Below the pieces are notes generated by a model, which was not told the origin of the DNA, made no database searches, and worked only from the letters and a program-made list of their open reading frames with translations. The position numbers and the translations under genes are program-made. From Polaribacter sp. Z022 (GTDB lineage Bacteria > Bacteroidota > Bacteroidia > Flavobacteriales > Flavobacteriaceae), in the NCBI RefSeq assembly GCF_023555495.1, contig NZ_JALCZO010000002.1:124001-188000 (forward strand): 64,000 nucleotides of DNA. The letters are read 5' to 3'. How positions within the stretch are numbered: position 1 is the stretch's first letter; each line of letters begins with the position of its first letter. Below, piece by piece: positions 41,504 through 51,536 of the stretch.

Positions 41504-43132
41504 TTAAACCTGCAAAATTCCCATATTAAATTGTTTGTTTATTGGGGCATGATTTGCGGCTTCAATACCCATAGAAATCCAATCTCTAGTTTCTAATGGA
41601 TTTATAATAGCATCTGTCCAAATTCTTGCAGCTGCATAATAAGGAGAGATTTGATTATCATATCTTGATTTTATTTTATCAAATAATTCTGCTTCTTTTT
41701 CTGGAGTAATTTCTTCTCCTTTTTTCATTAAAGAAGCTTTTTCTATTTGTAATAGCACTTTTGCTGCAGAATTACCACTCATAACAGCTAGTTCAGCACT
41801 TGGCCATGCAACAATTAATCTAGGATCATAAGCTTTACCACACATTGCATAGTTTCCTGCTCCATAAGAATTACCAATAACAATAGTAAATTTAGGCACA
41901 ACAGAGTTACTAACTGCATTTACCATTTTTGCACCATCTTTAATGATACCTCCATGTTCAGATTTACTACCAACCATAAAACCTGTTACATCTTGTAAGA
42001 AAACTAATGGGATTTTTTTCTGATTACAATTGGCTATAAAACGAGTAGCTTTGTCTGCAGAATCATTGTAAATAACTCCACCAAATTGCATTTCTCCTTT
42101 TTTTGTTTTTACCAACTTTCGTTGATTTGCAACTATACCAACTGCCCAACCATCAATTCTTGCATAACCTGTAATTATGGTTTGTCCATAACCTTCTTTG
42201 TATTGTTCAAATTCAGATTTATCTACCAAACGTTTTATGATTTCTAACATATCATATTGTGCGTTTCTTTCTTTTGGTAGAATACCAAAAATATCTTCTT
42301 GGTTTTCTTTTGGAGAAAAAGCTTCTGTTTTACTAAAACCAGCCTTATCATAATCTCCAATTTTATCAACAATAAATTTAATTTTATCTAAAGCGTCTTT
42401 ATCATCTTTTGCTTTATAGTCTGTAACTCCCGAAATTTCACAGTGCGTAGTTGCTCCTCCCAAAGTTTCATTATCTATACTCTCTCCAATAGCAGCTTTA
42501 ACCAAATAACTTCCTGCAAGAAAAATACTTGCAGTTTTATCTACAATTAAAGCTTCATCACTCATAATTGGTAAATACGCTCCACCAGCAACACAACTAC
42601 CCATAACTGCAGAAATTTGAGTAATTCCCATACTACTCATTACAGCATTATTTCTAAAAATTCGACCAAAATGTTCTTTGTCTGGAAAAATTTCATCCTG
42701 CATTGGCAGATATACCCCTGCAGAATCTACTAAATAAATTATAGGTAATTTATTTTCTATTGATATTTCTTGAGCACGTAAATTCTTTTTTCCTGTAATA
42801 GGAAACCAAGCACCTGCTTTTACAGTGGCATCATTAGCAACTACAATACATTGTTTTCCTTTTATAAAACCAATTTTTACAACAACTCCTCCAGAAGGGC
42901 ATCCTCCATGTTCTGCATACATATCTTCACCTGCAAAAGCACCAATTTCTATAGATTTAGCATTTTTATCTAAAAGATAATCTACTCTTTCTCTAGCAGT
43001 CATTTTACCTTTAGAGTGAAGCTTATCAATTCTTTTTTGACCTCCACCTAATTTTACTTTGGCGAATCTTTTACGTAAATCTGAAGCTAATAATTTGTTA
43101 TAATCTTCGTTTTTATTGAAGTTTAAATCCAT
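41504..43132 (-). CDS. Acyl-CoA carboxylase beta (carboxyltransferase) subunit, methylcrotonyl-CoA type
   Basis: A 542-residue carboxyltransferase that moves CO2 from biotin to an acyl-CoA. Crotonase-like halves are visible with CoA/biotin loops: SAVMGSCVAGGAYLPIMSDE and VIGNSYGAGNYAMCGKAYDPR. The second motif, with NYAMCG and GVIYNDSADKATRF, resembles methylcrotonyl-CoA carboxylase beta (leucine breakdown) more than propionyl-CoA carboxylase; the distinction needs a tree. There is no biotin carboxylase/biotin carrier gene beside it, so the alpha subunit must be encoded elsewhere. Confidence 0.9.
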   Translation of the reverse strand: MDLNFNKNEDYNKLLASDLRKRFAKVKLGGGQKRIDKLHSKGKMTARERVDYLLDKNAKSIEIGAFAGEDMYAEHGGCPSGGVVVKIGFIKGKQCIVVANDATVKAGAWFPITGKKNLRAQEISIENKLPIIYLVDSAGVYLPMQDEIFPDKEHFGRIFRNNAVMSSMGITQISAVMGSCVAGGAYLPIMSDEALIVDKTASIFLAGSYLVKAAIGESIDNETLGGATTHCEISGVTDYKAKDDKDALDKIKFIVDKIGDYDKAGFSKTEAFSPKENQEDIFGILPKERNAQYDMLEIIKRLVDKSEFEQYKEGYGQTIITGYARIDGWAVGIVANQRKLVKTKKGEMQFGGVIYNDSADKATRFIANCNQKKIPLVFLQDVTGFMVGSKSEHGGIIKDGAKMVNAVSNSVVPKFTIVIGNSYGAGNYAMCGKAYDPRLIVAWPSAELAVMSGNSAAKVLLQIEKASLMKKGEEITPEKEAELFDKIKSRYDNQISPYYAAARIWTDAIINPLETRDWISMGIEAANHAPINKQFNMGILQV

Positions 43133-43190
43133 TGGAATTGGTTTCTTAGTTTGTGCTAAATTAAGAAATATTCTTCTGAATAAAATGATA

Positions 43191-43220
43191 AAAAAAAAGC
43201 TGAGATAAATGTCTCAGCTT
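43191..43220 (-). terminator. Rho-independent terminator after the giant surface protein gene
   Basis: AAGCTGAGA (43197-43205) and TCTCAGCTT (43212-43220) with a 6-base loop. Read leftward it is followed by eight T. Confidence 0.88.
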
Positions 43221-43238
43221 AAGTTGTTAAAAATATTT

Positions 43239-46200
43239 TTATCTTCTTAATAAAGAAAAATGACCTTTTTTGTTGATAGGGGATTTACTTGTATCTGCAG
43301 GAATTAGTTGAATGTTAAACCAATAATCATCTGAAGGAAGTGTTTTTCCATTATAAGATCCATCCCAACCTTGACTATCAATAGGAACTTGAGCAACTAA
43401 TTTTCCAAATCGATTAAAAATGTTAATACTACTGTTTGGGTAAAAAGTTTTATTTGCTCCTTTAATAACCCAAGTATCATTACTTCCATCTCCATTAGGA
43501 GTAAAGAATTTTGGAAATTGTATTACAGAAATTTGTAAAGTAGCATCTGGAGAACAACCATTTTTATCGTTTACAATAATAGTATAAATACCTCCTTCTA
43601 AGTTTTCGAAAAGGGGTTGGTCTTGAAAACCAATGGATGGTATTCTAGTTCCATTGTCATCATTTCTGATAGCAAACTGATAATTTCCAGGACCTAAATT
43701 ATTACTTAATGTATCTATACTTACAGAAATTTTATCTTGACTGCCTATGTTATTACTTTCATCAATAATTGTAATAAAACTATTACTTAAAGTAGCACTG
43801 TTAGATTCTTCTACTACTATTGTTCTACTTCTAGCACAACCATTTGGAAATTGATCTGTTGCAGTAACAGTATATTTTCCAGCTTCAGAAACATCTAAAT
43901 TATTATCAGTACCTAATAGGTTTCCTGTTTCATTTGTCCAAGTGTAATGATAATTTGCAGCAGGATTTTCTGCTTTTAAATTAAGAGGTGTATCATTTAA
44001 ACAAACTATTTGAGGAGTATCTATATTTTCTTCTCCCATAACAATAAAATTAGGTAAGGGAACTATATTTATTTTAAAAGATAATCCTGTATGAACACAA
44101 GCTACAGGGGTATTTTTTGTGTTTTCTACACGTACATAAATTGTTTGATTGTTGCTTGTGTTTTCAAACTTGTTTTCATCTAAAGCATTAGCCAAATTAC
44201 CTAATTGTGCATGTGCAAGTGAGTTGTAAAAAGTTATCGAAAAATCGCCATATTCTGAAGGTTGATAATTGGCAAGAATTTCTGGTATTTTATTTTTTAA
44301 AGTAATATCTCCATTAATACCATTTGCATCATTAGAAAAACTATCTGTTTTATTGTCGCAATCAGAATAGTCTGAAATATTTATAGGAATATTAGGTTCT
44401 GGATATATTAATAATTGAAATGTAGCAAAAATAGATTCACACATATTGCCACCTAAATCAAATATTTTAAAAAAGATGGTTTCATTTCCAGGGTCATCTG
44501 TATTAAAGTTTGTAGGAAAAGTGGTTTCGCTAGAAATGTTTTGAAAATTAGTTGGATCTATTATTTCATTTCCATTTTCAGCATCTATTTGAGTAGCATA
44601 ATATGCAACTCTATGATTTGTTCTTCCGTTTAAAATTTCGTCTGTTTTAGAAGTTAAATCGATATTACTTGTAATTCTATTTCTTGGTGTAATATCGTTA
44701 TCACAAACTGCTAAAGGTGTAATAGTTGTTGAAACAACAGGAATTGGGTTTACATTTATATTAAATGAAATATGATCATTAAAACAGTTAGAGTTTTTGT
44801 TTTGAACTCTTACATAAATTGTTTGTGAACTAATATTTCCTGTAACAAAACCAGCAGGAACTTCGTTTGTATAGTTTGTATCGTTAAAAATAATGTCTGA
44901 ATTTGTATTAGCACCAATTGCAGTTGAGTGAAATGTTACATTAAAATTGGTTTCTGATTGTGTAGCTCCAAGGATGTCATTAACTCTAGAACGTAAATTA
45001 ATATTTACGTTTTTTCCATCTGTGGTGTTTCCAGACAAAGCATCGTCACAAAGTTCAAAATTATCTGGAGTGTTTGCAGTTGGTATTGTGTTTATTTGCA
45101 AATAAATTTGACCCAATCCTTCACAATCGTTGTTAGATTTACTTTTTAGTTTATAATAAATTGGAAATCTATTTCCTGATGTATTTGGAATGTTTTTGTT
45201 TCTATATTGAGCTATACTTTGAGTTTCTTGAACTTCATTTATAGATTGTGTTCTGTCTAATTCTGTTTCGTAAAATTCAATTTTAATATCTGTATCAGTA
45301 GAAATTAGAGCAGGAGCTTTGCTAAAATCAAAAAAAGTAATTCCATCTGTATCAGAGTTTGCTGCTGTATCATTACCATCTATATCTAAAAAGTCATCAC
45401 ATTCTATAAACGTTTCTTCATAAGGTTCATTAGGTGTGTAACTAACAGTTAAGTTAATTTTGGTAATAGAATGACATCCAAATTCAGAAATGATTCTAAC
45501 CCAAGCTTCACCAGTTGTATCTACAAAATAGCTTGTTTTATCTGCAATTTGTGGTGTACCAGAAATAGCTTCTGCTTCAGTAGCAAAATACTGAAATTTG
45601 TCTTTTGGGTTGTTAGAAATATTACTTTCTGATAAAGTTAAGTTGAAGGTAGTTTGTTTGTCAGGATCAGAGTCACATTGTTTTAATTCTGTTGGATTTT
45701 CAACAGGAATTGGTAATGGATTAACAGTAAGTTTTATGGCATTTGAGGTTACAGAACAACTGTTGCCATTTTTAGATAATACAACTCTATATTGATAGTT
45801 GTTATAGGTTAATGGGATATTTGTTAGTTGTAAACTTGTTGTGTTAGTTCCATTATAAATTGCATTATTGTTGATGTTATTCCAAGTAATATTATCTGTA
45901 GATACTTGCCATTGAAATCCGTCTGCATTAGATTCTATAGTTATTGTTTCAATTGAGTTTTCACAAAAAGTAACATCAATAAAAGGGGTGTTAATATTAA
46001 TTGGAGCACTTATTGTATAATTAATATGAGGGCTTGTATAACCGTCTGAATTAATAACTTTTCCTAAAAAAGTTACATCTAAAGGGTTTGGTGCTAAAAC
46101 ACCAGAACCATTACCAGTAAAACCAGCTTCAATAACATCAAAACAGTTGTCATTATCTGAGTCTAGTTCTAAAAAATTGAAAATTCCATCTGCGTCAGAA

Positions 46201-48785
46201 TCTACAATTGTATAATTAATAGATAACGATTTATCATCTGGTGTAGCTTCTAAAACATCAACTAAACCATTAATACCAATAGTTGCAATAGCATTGTCAA
46301 TAGTACCATCTAAATCTGTATCTAAGTTACCTTTTCCTGCTTCAACAATGTCATAAATTCCATCATTGTCTGCATCTATATCTAAATAATTTAAAACCCC
46401 ATCATTATCTGTGTCATTAGCAGTTTCATAAAAATCAGGAATTCCATCATTGTCAGAATCTAAGTCAAAAGCATCTTCAATTCCATCACCATCAGAATCT
46501 CTAGAAAAACATGTTAGAGAAATATTTCCATTAAAAGTGGAAGCTGTAGTGATACCTGTAGATTGATGTTTAAAATCGATTTGATTAACTTGATTTGAAA
46601 CAAACTCAAAAGAGCTTGCAGTACCAGTTGTATTTGCTGCGTATTTAAAATGGATTTCTGAAGCAGATAAATAAGTTACTCCAGTTTCAAAAATTCCATC
46701 AAAATTTGTGTCTACAAGAATTTGATCATCAGGGTCAGTTAGTGTAACATTTTTATTATTAGGACCAATTTTTAAAATGAAAAATTCATCATCTATTATT
46801 GTGTGATTAGAAGATTTATTTTGAGTAAGTTTAAAATTAATGTTTTGGGTAAAATTTAATTTATACTCTAATTTAGTATCTGATGCAGGATTAATGATAG
46901 ATTGAAAATTACCATTTACATCACCTGTAAAAGAGTTAGAAGCTTCTGTTTTAGTGTAAATGCTAGAAGTAATAGTTGTATTTGTAGAACCATCTTTAAA
47001 AGTAATAGATGGATTGTTGATATCTAAAATGTTTACACTTGTATTACCTATAGATTCATCACAATTTAAAATACCATCGTTGTCTAAATCATCATCTAAA
47101 TTGTCTATAATTAAATCACCATCAAAATCATCTGGACAAATGCTAACAGGTACTTCTATAGATTTAAAAGTAGACCCAGAACAAATTATCAATCCAACTA
47201 ATTGATATCTTCCAGGAACAGTTGGTGTATAAGTTGCACTTTTGTCTCCAGTAGAAACAAATCCAGCACCAGATTCATCATCAAAAAACCATTCAAACTC
47301 ATCAAATAGTTCTGTGTTTGCAGCTTTTAATGTTACATTAGGAATACAATTTCCGAGCGTAGTTACACTAGCATCGAAATTAATTTCTGGAGAAGAAGGA
47401 AATCCTGAATAAAAACTACCAGAAGAAGCTGCACCATTTTGGTTAAAGTAAGCACAATATAACTCTCCACTACTGTCTATAGAAATATCACCTGTTAAAT
47501 TAGTTACTTTATAAGTAACGTAATCTGTATTTCCATCAACATTAAAAGGGCCAGAAGTAGAAAAGTTTGCTATAGGTTGGTTGTTAATATTTACAGTTGC
47601 GTTTTTATTTGTAACTATTGTTATTCCTCCAGTAAAAGTAACAGATCCAATGTTTTCTATTGTAGGTATGTTGTCTACTTTTCCTCTGTTTTCGCAACTT
47701 AAAGGAGGTACAAAAAACAATCCTTGATTAGCTTCACTATTATTTGCTCCAATTCCTTGATAAGCAAAAGCGGGTTTTGAGGTTTGTACAAATAGATTTC
47801 CATTACTATTAAAACTAGCTCCTTCAATTAAATAATATTCACCAGCATCTAGAGTTGTAGCTAAATTTGTGTTTCCGTTAATACGTATAGAAGTATCATC
47901 TTCATGAGCAACTATTAAAACGTTTTCCCAACCATTAGAACCATCACCTTTTACAAAAATATAATCATTACCAGTTTGTCCTTTAATAATTAATTTATCA
48001 ATACCAACAATTTGATCTATTCCATAATCTCTACCACCACCATTATGAAAACTACCATTTGCAGAACCAGCATTTACCACAACAGGTTTGTCAGATGTTA
48101 TTAAAGTACCAATTAAACCATCTCTATTAATAGTGTTTTCTGCTGCATTAGTAGCAACAACATAACTTTCTCCTTCGTTTAAAAGAATGTTATTTATAGG
48201 TATAGATCCAGTATAGTTTTTAATTAAAATTCCAGTAGGTAAATCGTCAAAATTTACAGAAGTATTATCTTCTGTAGCCATCACAGAAATAAAGTTTAAA
48301 TAATTTGTTTGTGGATTTTCATTAGTAAACATACCTGCTCTAAAGGTTGTTCCTAATGCAGAAGAACCTTTGCTTACTAATGCTCCTGCTTGGGCACCTC
48401 CACCTGCTAGTACTCTTATAGAAACGTAAATAACATCATCAGCTTCAATAATATATCCTTTGTCAGAATGAACAACACTAGTTACTCTGGAATCTACAAA
48501 AAGTTGTGTATCTCCATTTCCTATTTGTATTTCTTGAGGAGAATTACTAGAAACAATGCCAGTTATATCATTGCCAGTTTGTCCTATTTGTTTAATTGTA
48601 AAACTTACATTTTGGGTACTTGGTGTAGAAATATAAAAATATTGATTTTCTGGATTTGCATTTCCAGTTTCAGCATATGTTAGTGGAGGAATAAAATGTT
48701 TTTTACTCAGTTGAGCATTTGCATTTTTAATAAAAACAAAGCTAATTAAAGCTAAAATTATATAAGAAAATTTATATTTAAACAT
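43239..48785 (-). CDS. Giant T9SS type B surface protein (gliding-motility-associated C-terminal domain)
   Basis: An 1848-residue exported protein. After a signal peptide (ending NANAQ), residues about 20-470 resemble the IgGFc-binding-like domain (VMATEDNTSVNF, GLIGTLITSDKPVVVNAGS, VLIVAHEDDTSIRINGN). Two clusters of calcium-binding thrombospondin type 3-like repeats follow (DLDNDGILNCDES, and DSDGDGIEDAFDLDSDNDGIPD and on). The rest is a chain of Ig/PKD-like units, ending with the type B sorting domain (FTPNGDGSNDTWVI...SINIFNRFGKLV...GWDGSYNGKTLPSDDYWF). ATG at 48785 is preferred over an in-frame TTG at 48797. Probably an adhesin; single gene. Confidence 0.9.
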   Translation of the reverse strand: MFKYKFSYIILALISFVFIKNANAQLSKKHFIPPLTYAETGNANPENQYFYISTPSTQNVSFTIKQIGQTGNDITGIVSSNSPQEIQIGNGDTQLFVDSRVTSVVHSDKGYIIEADDVIYVSIRVLAGGGAQAGALVSKGSSALGTTFRAGMFTNENPQTNYLNFISVMATEDNTSVNFDDLPTGILIKNYTGSIPINNILLNEGESYVVATNAAENTINRDGLIGTLITSDKPVVVNAGSANGSFHNGGGRDYGIDQIVGIDKLIIKGQTGNDYIFVKGDGSNGWENVLIVAHEDDTSIRINGNTNLATTLDAGEYYLIEGASFNSNGNLFVQTSKPAFAYQGIGANNSEANQGLFFVPPLSCENRGKVDNIPTIENIGSVTFTGGITIVTNKNATVNINNQPIANFSTSGPFNVDGNTDYVTYKVTNLTGDISIDSSGELYCAYFNQNGAASSGSFYSGFPSSPEINFDASVTTLGNCIPNVTLKAANTELFDEFEWFFDDESGAGFVSTGDKSATYTPTVPGRYQLVGLIICSGSTFKSIEVPVSICPDDFDGDLIIDNLDDDLDNDGILNCDESIGNTSVNILDINNPSITFKDGSTNTTITSSIYTKTEASNSFTGDVNGNFQSIINPASDTKLEYKLNFTQNINFKLTQNKSSNHTIIDDEFFILKIGPNNKNVTLTDPDDQILVDTNFDGIFETGVTYLSASEIHFKYAANTTGTASSFEFVSNQVNQIDFKHQSTGITTASTFNGNISLTCFSRDSDGDGIEDAFDLDSDNDGIPDFYETANDTDNDGVLNYLDIDADNDGIYDIVEAGKGNLDTDLDGTIDNAIATIGINGLVDVLEATPDDKSLSINYTIVDSDADGIFNFLELDSDNDNCFDVIEAGFTGNGSGVLAPNPLDVTFLGKVINSDGYTSPHINYTISAPININTPFIDVTFCENSIETITIESNADGFQWQVSTDNITWNNINNNAIYNGTNTTSLQLTNIPLTYNNYQYRVVLSKNGNSCSVTSNAIKLTVNPLPIPVENPTELKQCDSDPDKQTTFNLTLSESNISNNPKDKFQYFATEAEAISGTPQIADKTSYFVDTTGEAWVRIISEFGCHSITKINLTVSYTPNEPYEETFIECDDFLDIDGNDTAANSDTDGITFFDFSKAPALISTDTDIKIEFYETELDRTQSINEVQETQSIAQYRNKNIPNTSGNRFPIYYKLKSKSNNDCEGLGQIYLQINTIPTANTPDNFELCDDALSGNTTDGKNVNINLRSRVNDILGATQSETNFNVTFHSTAIGANTNSDIIFNDTNYTNEVPAGFVTGNISSQTIYVRVQNKNSNCFNDHISFNINVNPIPVVSTTITPLAVCDNDITPRNRITSNIDLTSKTDEILNGRTNHRVAYYATQIDAENGNEIIDPTNFQNISSETTFPTNFNTDDPGNETIFFKIFDLGGNMCESIFATFQLLIYPEPNIPINISDYSDCDNKTDSFSNDANGINGDITLKNKIPEILANYQPSEYGDFSITFYNSLAHAQLGNLANALDENKFENTSNNQTIYVRVENTKNTPVACVHTGLSFKINIVPLPNFIVMGEENIDTPQIVCLNDTPLNLKAENPAANYHYTWTNETGNLLGTDNNLDVSEAGKYTVTATDQFPNGCARSRTIVVEESNSATLSNSFITIIDESNNIGSQDKISVSIDTLSNNLGPGNYQFAIRNDDNGTRIPSIGFQDQPLFENLEGGIYTIIVNDKNGCSPDATLQISVIQFPKFFTPNGDGSNDTWVIKGANKTFYPNSSINIFNRFGKLVAQVPIDSQGWDGSYNGKTLPSDDYWFNIQLIPADTSKSPINKKGHFSLLRR

Positions 48786-48988
48786 AGAGTACTTCAAAAA
48801 GGAAATTATTTGTTAAAAATAACAAGAATAACGCTGAATATTCATATAAGTTTTAAATTTATTAGACTTCTTGTAACAAATAAGGTTTAATTACTACATA
48901 TATTTAGATGCGATTTTGTTTTATTTAATTTTTTTTAACGAAATTGCTTGTCTAAAAAATTGTTCAACTATAAAAAAACAAAATAACT

Positions 48989-50329
48989 ATGTCTGATGAT
49001 TTTGATTTACTAGAAACTAGTTCTAACGAAAAAACTGAAAAAGTAGATGTAAACTGGGGGAAAGCTATAGACACTATGAAGTCTAAATTAGCACAAGAAG
49101 ATGATCCAGAATCTCGCCAAAAAATTTTAAACGCAACATTAGATGATGTTGTGCACATGGCAGAAAAAGATAGAACTACGCTTTTAGATGCAATTAAAGA
49201 CTTAACAGATTACCAAGATGAAGTTGGTATAATGTTCGAAAAATTTTCTTCTTTAAATGCAACAGAGCAAAAAGTTATAGATGATGCACAAAAAGCTTTA
49301 GAAAGAGCTAGAATAGAGTTAGAAGATGCAGAAAACAAACCAGACACTTGGTGGAATAATCTTTGGGGAAGAAAATCTAAAATAAAAAGAGAACAAGCAG
49401 AGTTTAAAGAAGCAGAAAAAGTAAGAGCTGGTGCAGATAATAAAGCAAAAGCAATGTTTCAAGAACGTATAGAAAGTGCAGATATTCAAACTTTATTAAG
49501 CGAGCTTTCATACAAATCTCAAGCAGCAGTAACACGTCTTAAAAATAGAGAAGTAGAAATTAAAGAAGTAGAAGAAAAATTAAAAGACTCTATTGTAGAA
49601 GCTTCTAAAAATCATACCAAAGCTTTAGAAAAGAAAAAAGAAGTAGAAGATAAATTAGAAGAGCAATATGCTTTATTAAAACAATCTCGTCAAGAATTAG
49701 ATGAAATTGCAGACAAACAATCTACAGCATATTCAGAAGCAATAGGTAAAATGACTGCTATAGAACAAAAAGTAGAGGAGTTAGAAGGCCTTAAAAACGC
49801 GTACACAACACTAGCTGCCAGTAAAGATAGTTTTGTGCACAAGCACAATTTAACAATTAAAGTATTAACATCTTTACGTTCTAATTTACAAACGCACAGA
49901 GCAAAATTAAAGTCAGATACTGAAGAAAGATTGAAGTATTATGATGGTTATGTTGTGGCATTAAAAGCAAGAACAGACCAAGAGTTTGCTGCTATATTAG
50001 AACATTTAGGAGTAAAAACAGATGAACATATTGGAGAAACTTTAGCATCTATGCATTCTGCAAGTGCAAGAGCTCGTCAAGAAATGATGGACAATATTCC
50101 TGTGCATGAAAAAGTAATGAAAGGTGTGTATAGTACGTATGCAGAAGCTTTACATGAAATTCGTAAAAAAGATGTAGATATTCAAAAAAACTTTGCAGAT
50201 AGGTATGGTATAGATATGAAAGAGATTTTTGAAGACTATTACAAAGCAGATGCAAATGCTCCAAAAGGAGATGATGCACCAGCAGAAAAACCAAAAGCAG
50301 ATACTTCTAACGACGATTTGTTGTCTTAA
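48989..50329 (+). CDS. Long coiled-coil protein of unknown function (first gene of the AAA module)
   Basis: A 446-residue soluble protein that is almost wholly helical. The N-terminus is acidic; residues about 90-120 and 150-290 form coiled coils (for example IEQKVEELEGLKNAYTTLAA). A break at WWNNLWGRKSK (121-131), with three Trp and several basic residues, could insert into membrane. The tail is acidic and Pro/Ala-rich (DANAPKGDDAPAEKPKAD). No signal peptide is present and I do not recognise the family. It is followed by an interspersed repeat and then by the 349-residue gene. With a classical AAA ATPase later in the set, it is a plausible polymer or substrate for that ATPase; this is inference. 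Confidence 0.7.
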   Translation: MSDDFDLLETSSNEKTEKVDVNWGKAIDTMKSKLAQEDDPESRQKILNATLDDVVHMAEKDRTTLLDAIKDLTDYQDEVGIMFEKFSSLNATEQKVIDDAQKALERARIELEDAENKPDTWWNNLWGRKSKIKREQAEFKEAEKVRAGADNKAKAMFQERIESADIQTLLSELSYKSQAAVTRLKNREVEIKEVEEKLKDSIVEASKNHTKALEKKKEVEDKLEEQYALLKQSRQELDEIADKQSTAYSEAIGKMTAIEQKVEELEGLKNAYTTLAASKDSFVHKHNLTIKVLTSLRSNLQTHRAKLKSDTEERLKYYDGYVVALKARTDQEFAAILEHLGVKTDEHIGETLASMHSASARARQEMMDNIPVHEKVMKGVYSTYAEALHEIRKKDVDIQKNFADRYGIDMKEIFEDYYKADANAPKGDDAPAEKPKADTSNDDLLS

Positions 50330-50337
50330 AATAATAA

Positions 50338-50431
50338 GGGCGTTTCCCCGATGAAAAATCGGGGTCAGGCTTTTCATTATATCTTTTTTTCGTTCCTCAA
50401 AAAAGGATGCCATTTCAATCCTTAACGCAAG
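50338..50431. repeat. Interspersed flavobacterial repeat (GGGCG...CCTTAACGCAAG type)
   Basis: The sequence begins GGGCGTTTCCCCGATGAA and ends CAATCCTTAACGCAAG. It contains a small perfect hairpin, CCCCGAT (50346-50352) and ATCGGGG (50358-50364), and the segments TCAGGCTTTTC and AAAGGATGCCATTTCAATCC. This order (GGGCGT..., GGTC.GGCTTTCC, AAAAGGAT, CAATCC.TAACGCA) is that of a repeat I remember from many Bacteroidota intergenic regions. One copy is visible here, between two genes of the AAA module. Confidence 0.65.
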
Positions 50432-50483
50432 CTTACTTGCCAAAGCTATTCAATTAAAGCTAAAAGATTATCTCAATTAAAAA

Positions 50484-51533
50484 ATGATTACAACACCTTT
50501 AGACTCTGCAATATTAAACTCTAAAGAGCAATATGTTTTTTATCATAAAATGGTAGATTTTGTGTTAAAAGAACTTATTGTAAGTGTTCAGCAAGAGCAA
50601 CTTTGCAGTCATCAAGAATTATTAATTTTCAAACAATATTCAGACTTATTATTATATTCTATAGAAGCAATGCGTATTAAATATATGTATGATGAAGAAG
50701 ATAATATGAAGGTAGATTTAACAGATTCTGGTTTTCCAAACTATTTAGAGTTTAGGTATTTGTATAATGACTTAGAATTAAAAAATGAATATGTAGAAAA
50801 ACTTACAGGTAAAGAAACTTTACAAAAAGAGTTTTTAAATACATTATTAAAAACAAGGCAGCCTATTAAAAGAGATAAACTTTTTCAAGCAGCTTCAATT
50901 GTATATTACAACTCTGTAAATCAAAGATATATTTTTAACAAATTTGTGCAAGGTAAAATTGTAGAAACACCAAAAAATAGTCATGCAGATTTAATGACAA
51001 GTTGGAGTTTTTATGATGTAAGTACAAACAGACCCTACATTTGTTATATGTATTTTAATTATGATGGAACTCGAATTTTAGATGAAAAAGAAGGGATTTA
51101 TAAAGTATTAAAAGAAACAGCAGATAGAGATATGGCATTAGATACCATGGCATATTCTATAGATAGAAAGTTACCAAAAATAGAACCTAAATATATTAAA
51201 AGAATAGATTTAGGACCCTTTCATAATGTATTTGCAAAAGATGAAAATGAAATAACACATGCAATTTTAGCAGGTATAGCAAAAAAAGAAATTCCTTTAG
51301 AATCTTATGCGTTTTCTCTTAAAATAGATGAGGTTTTTTCTGGAGATACATTTAAAGAAGGAGGTTTTTTCTCTAAACAAACTATGCAAAAATGGAGTGA
51401 TGTTATTAAACAAAAATATGTATTTGCTCCACACAGAATTATTCAATTATTACACAATCAAGTACCAAGAGTATTAGATGAATTAGCAAAAAAGCCAATA
51501 TTAATGGCAGATTTTAGATCAAAATTAAAATAG
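50484..51533 (+). CDS. Protein of unknown function (349 aa), AAA module
   Basis: A 349-residue soluble protein with no signal peptide or membrane helix and no motif that I recognise. It is mixed alpha/beta, acidic to neutral, with aromatic-rich segments (TSWSFYDVSTNRPYICYMYFNYDG) and a C-terminal FAPHRIIQLLHNQVPRVLDELAKKPILMADF. It follows the coiled-coil gene after 154 bases on the same strand. Its stop codon is only three bases from the convergent T9SS gene, and the next gene of the rightward set (the AAA ATPase) begins 4 kb further on. Membership in the module is inferred from strand, order and similar codon use. Confidence 0.65.
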   Translation: MITTPLDSAILNSKEQYVFYHKMVDFVLKELIVSVQQEQLCSHQELLIFKQYSDLLLYSIEAMRIKYMYDEEDNMKVDLTDSGFPNYLEFRYLYNDLELKNEYVEKLTGKETLQKEFLNTLLKTRQPIKRDKLFQAASIVYYNSVNQRYIFNKFVQGKIVETPKNSHADLMTSWSFYDVSTNRPYICYMYFNYDGTRILDEKEGIYKVLKETADRDMALDTMAYSIDRKLPKIEPKYIKRIDLGPFHNVFAKDENEITHAILAGIAKKEIPLESYAFSLKIDEVFSGDTFKEGGFFSKQTMQKWSDVIKQKYVFAPHRIIQLLHNQVPRVLDELAKKPILMADFRSKLK

Positions 51534-51536
51534 GTT

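Noticed and set aside
46310..47140. Possible tandem DNA repeat or CRISPR-like pattern in the giant surface gene
   Set aside because: The regularity comes from codons of Asp-rich calcium-binding repeats in the protein; spacers and repeats of CRISPR type are absent.
48989..50329. Toxic-anion-resistance (TelA) protein as identity of the coiled-coil gene
   Set aside because: It is helical and of comparable size, but I could not see the TelA sequence signatures; left as unknown.
50049..50443. Two minus-strand open frames over the end of the coiled-coil gene and the adjoining repeat
   Set aside because: Composition (Leu/His/Phe-rich) is that of antisense coiled-coil codons, and one frame runs through the repeat element.
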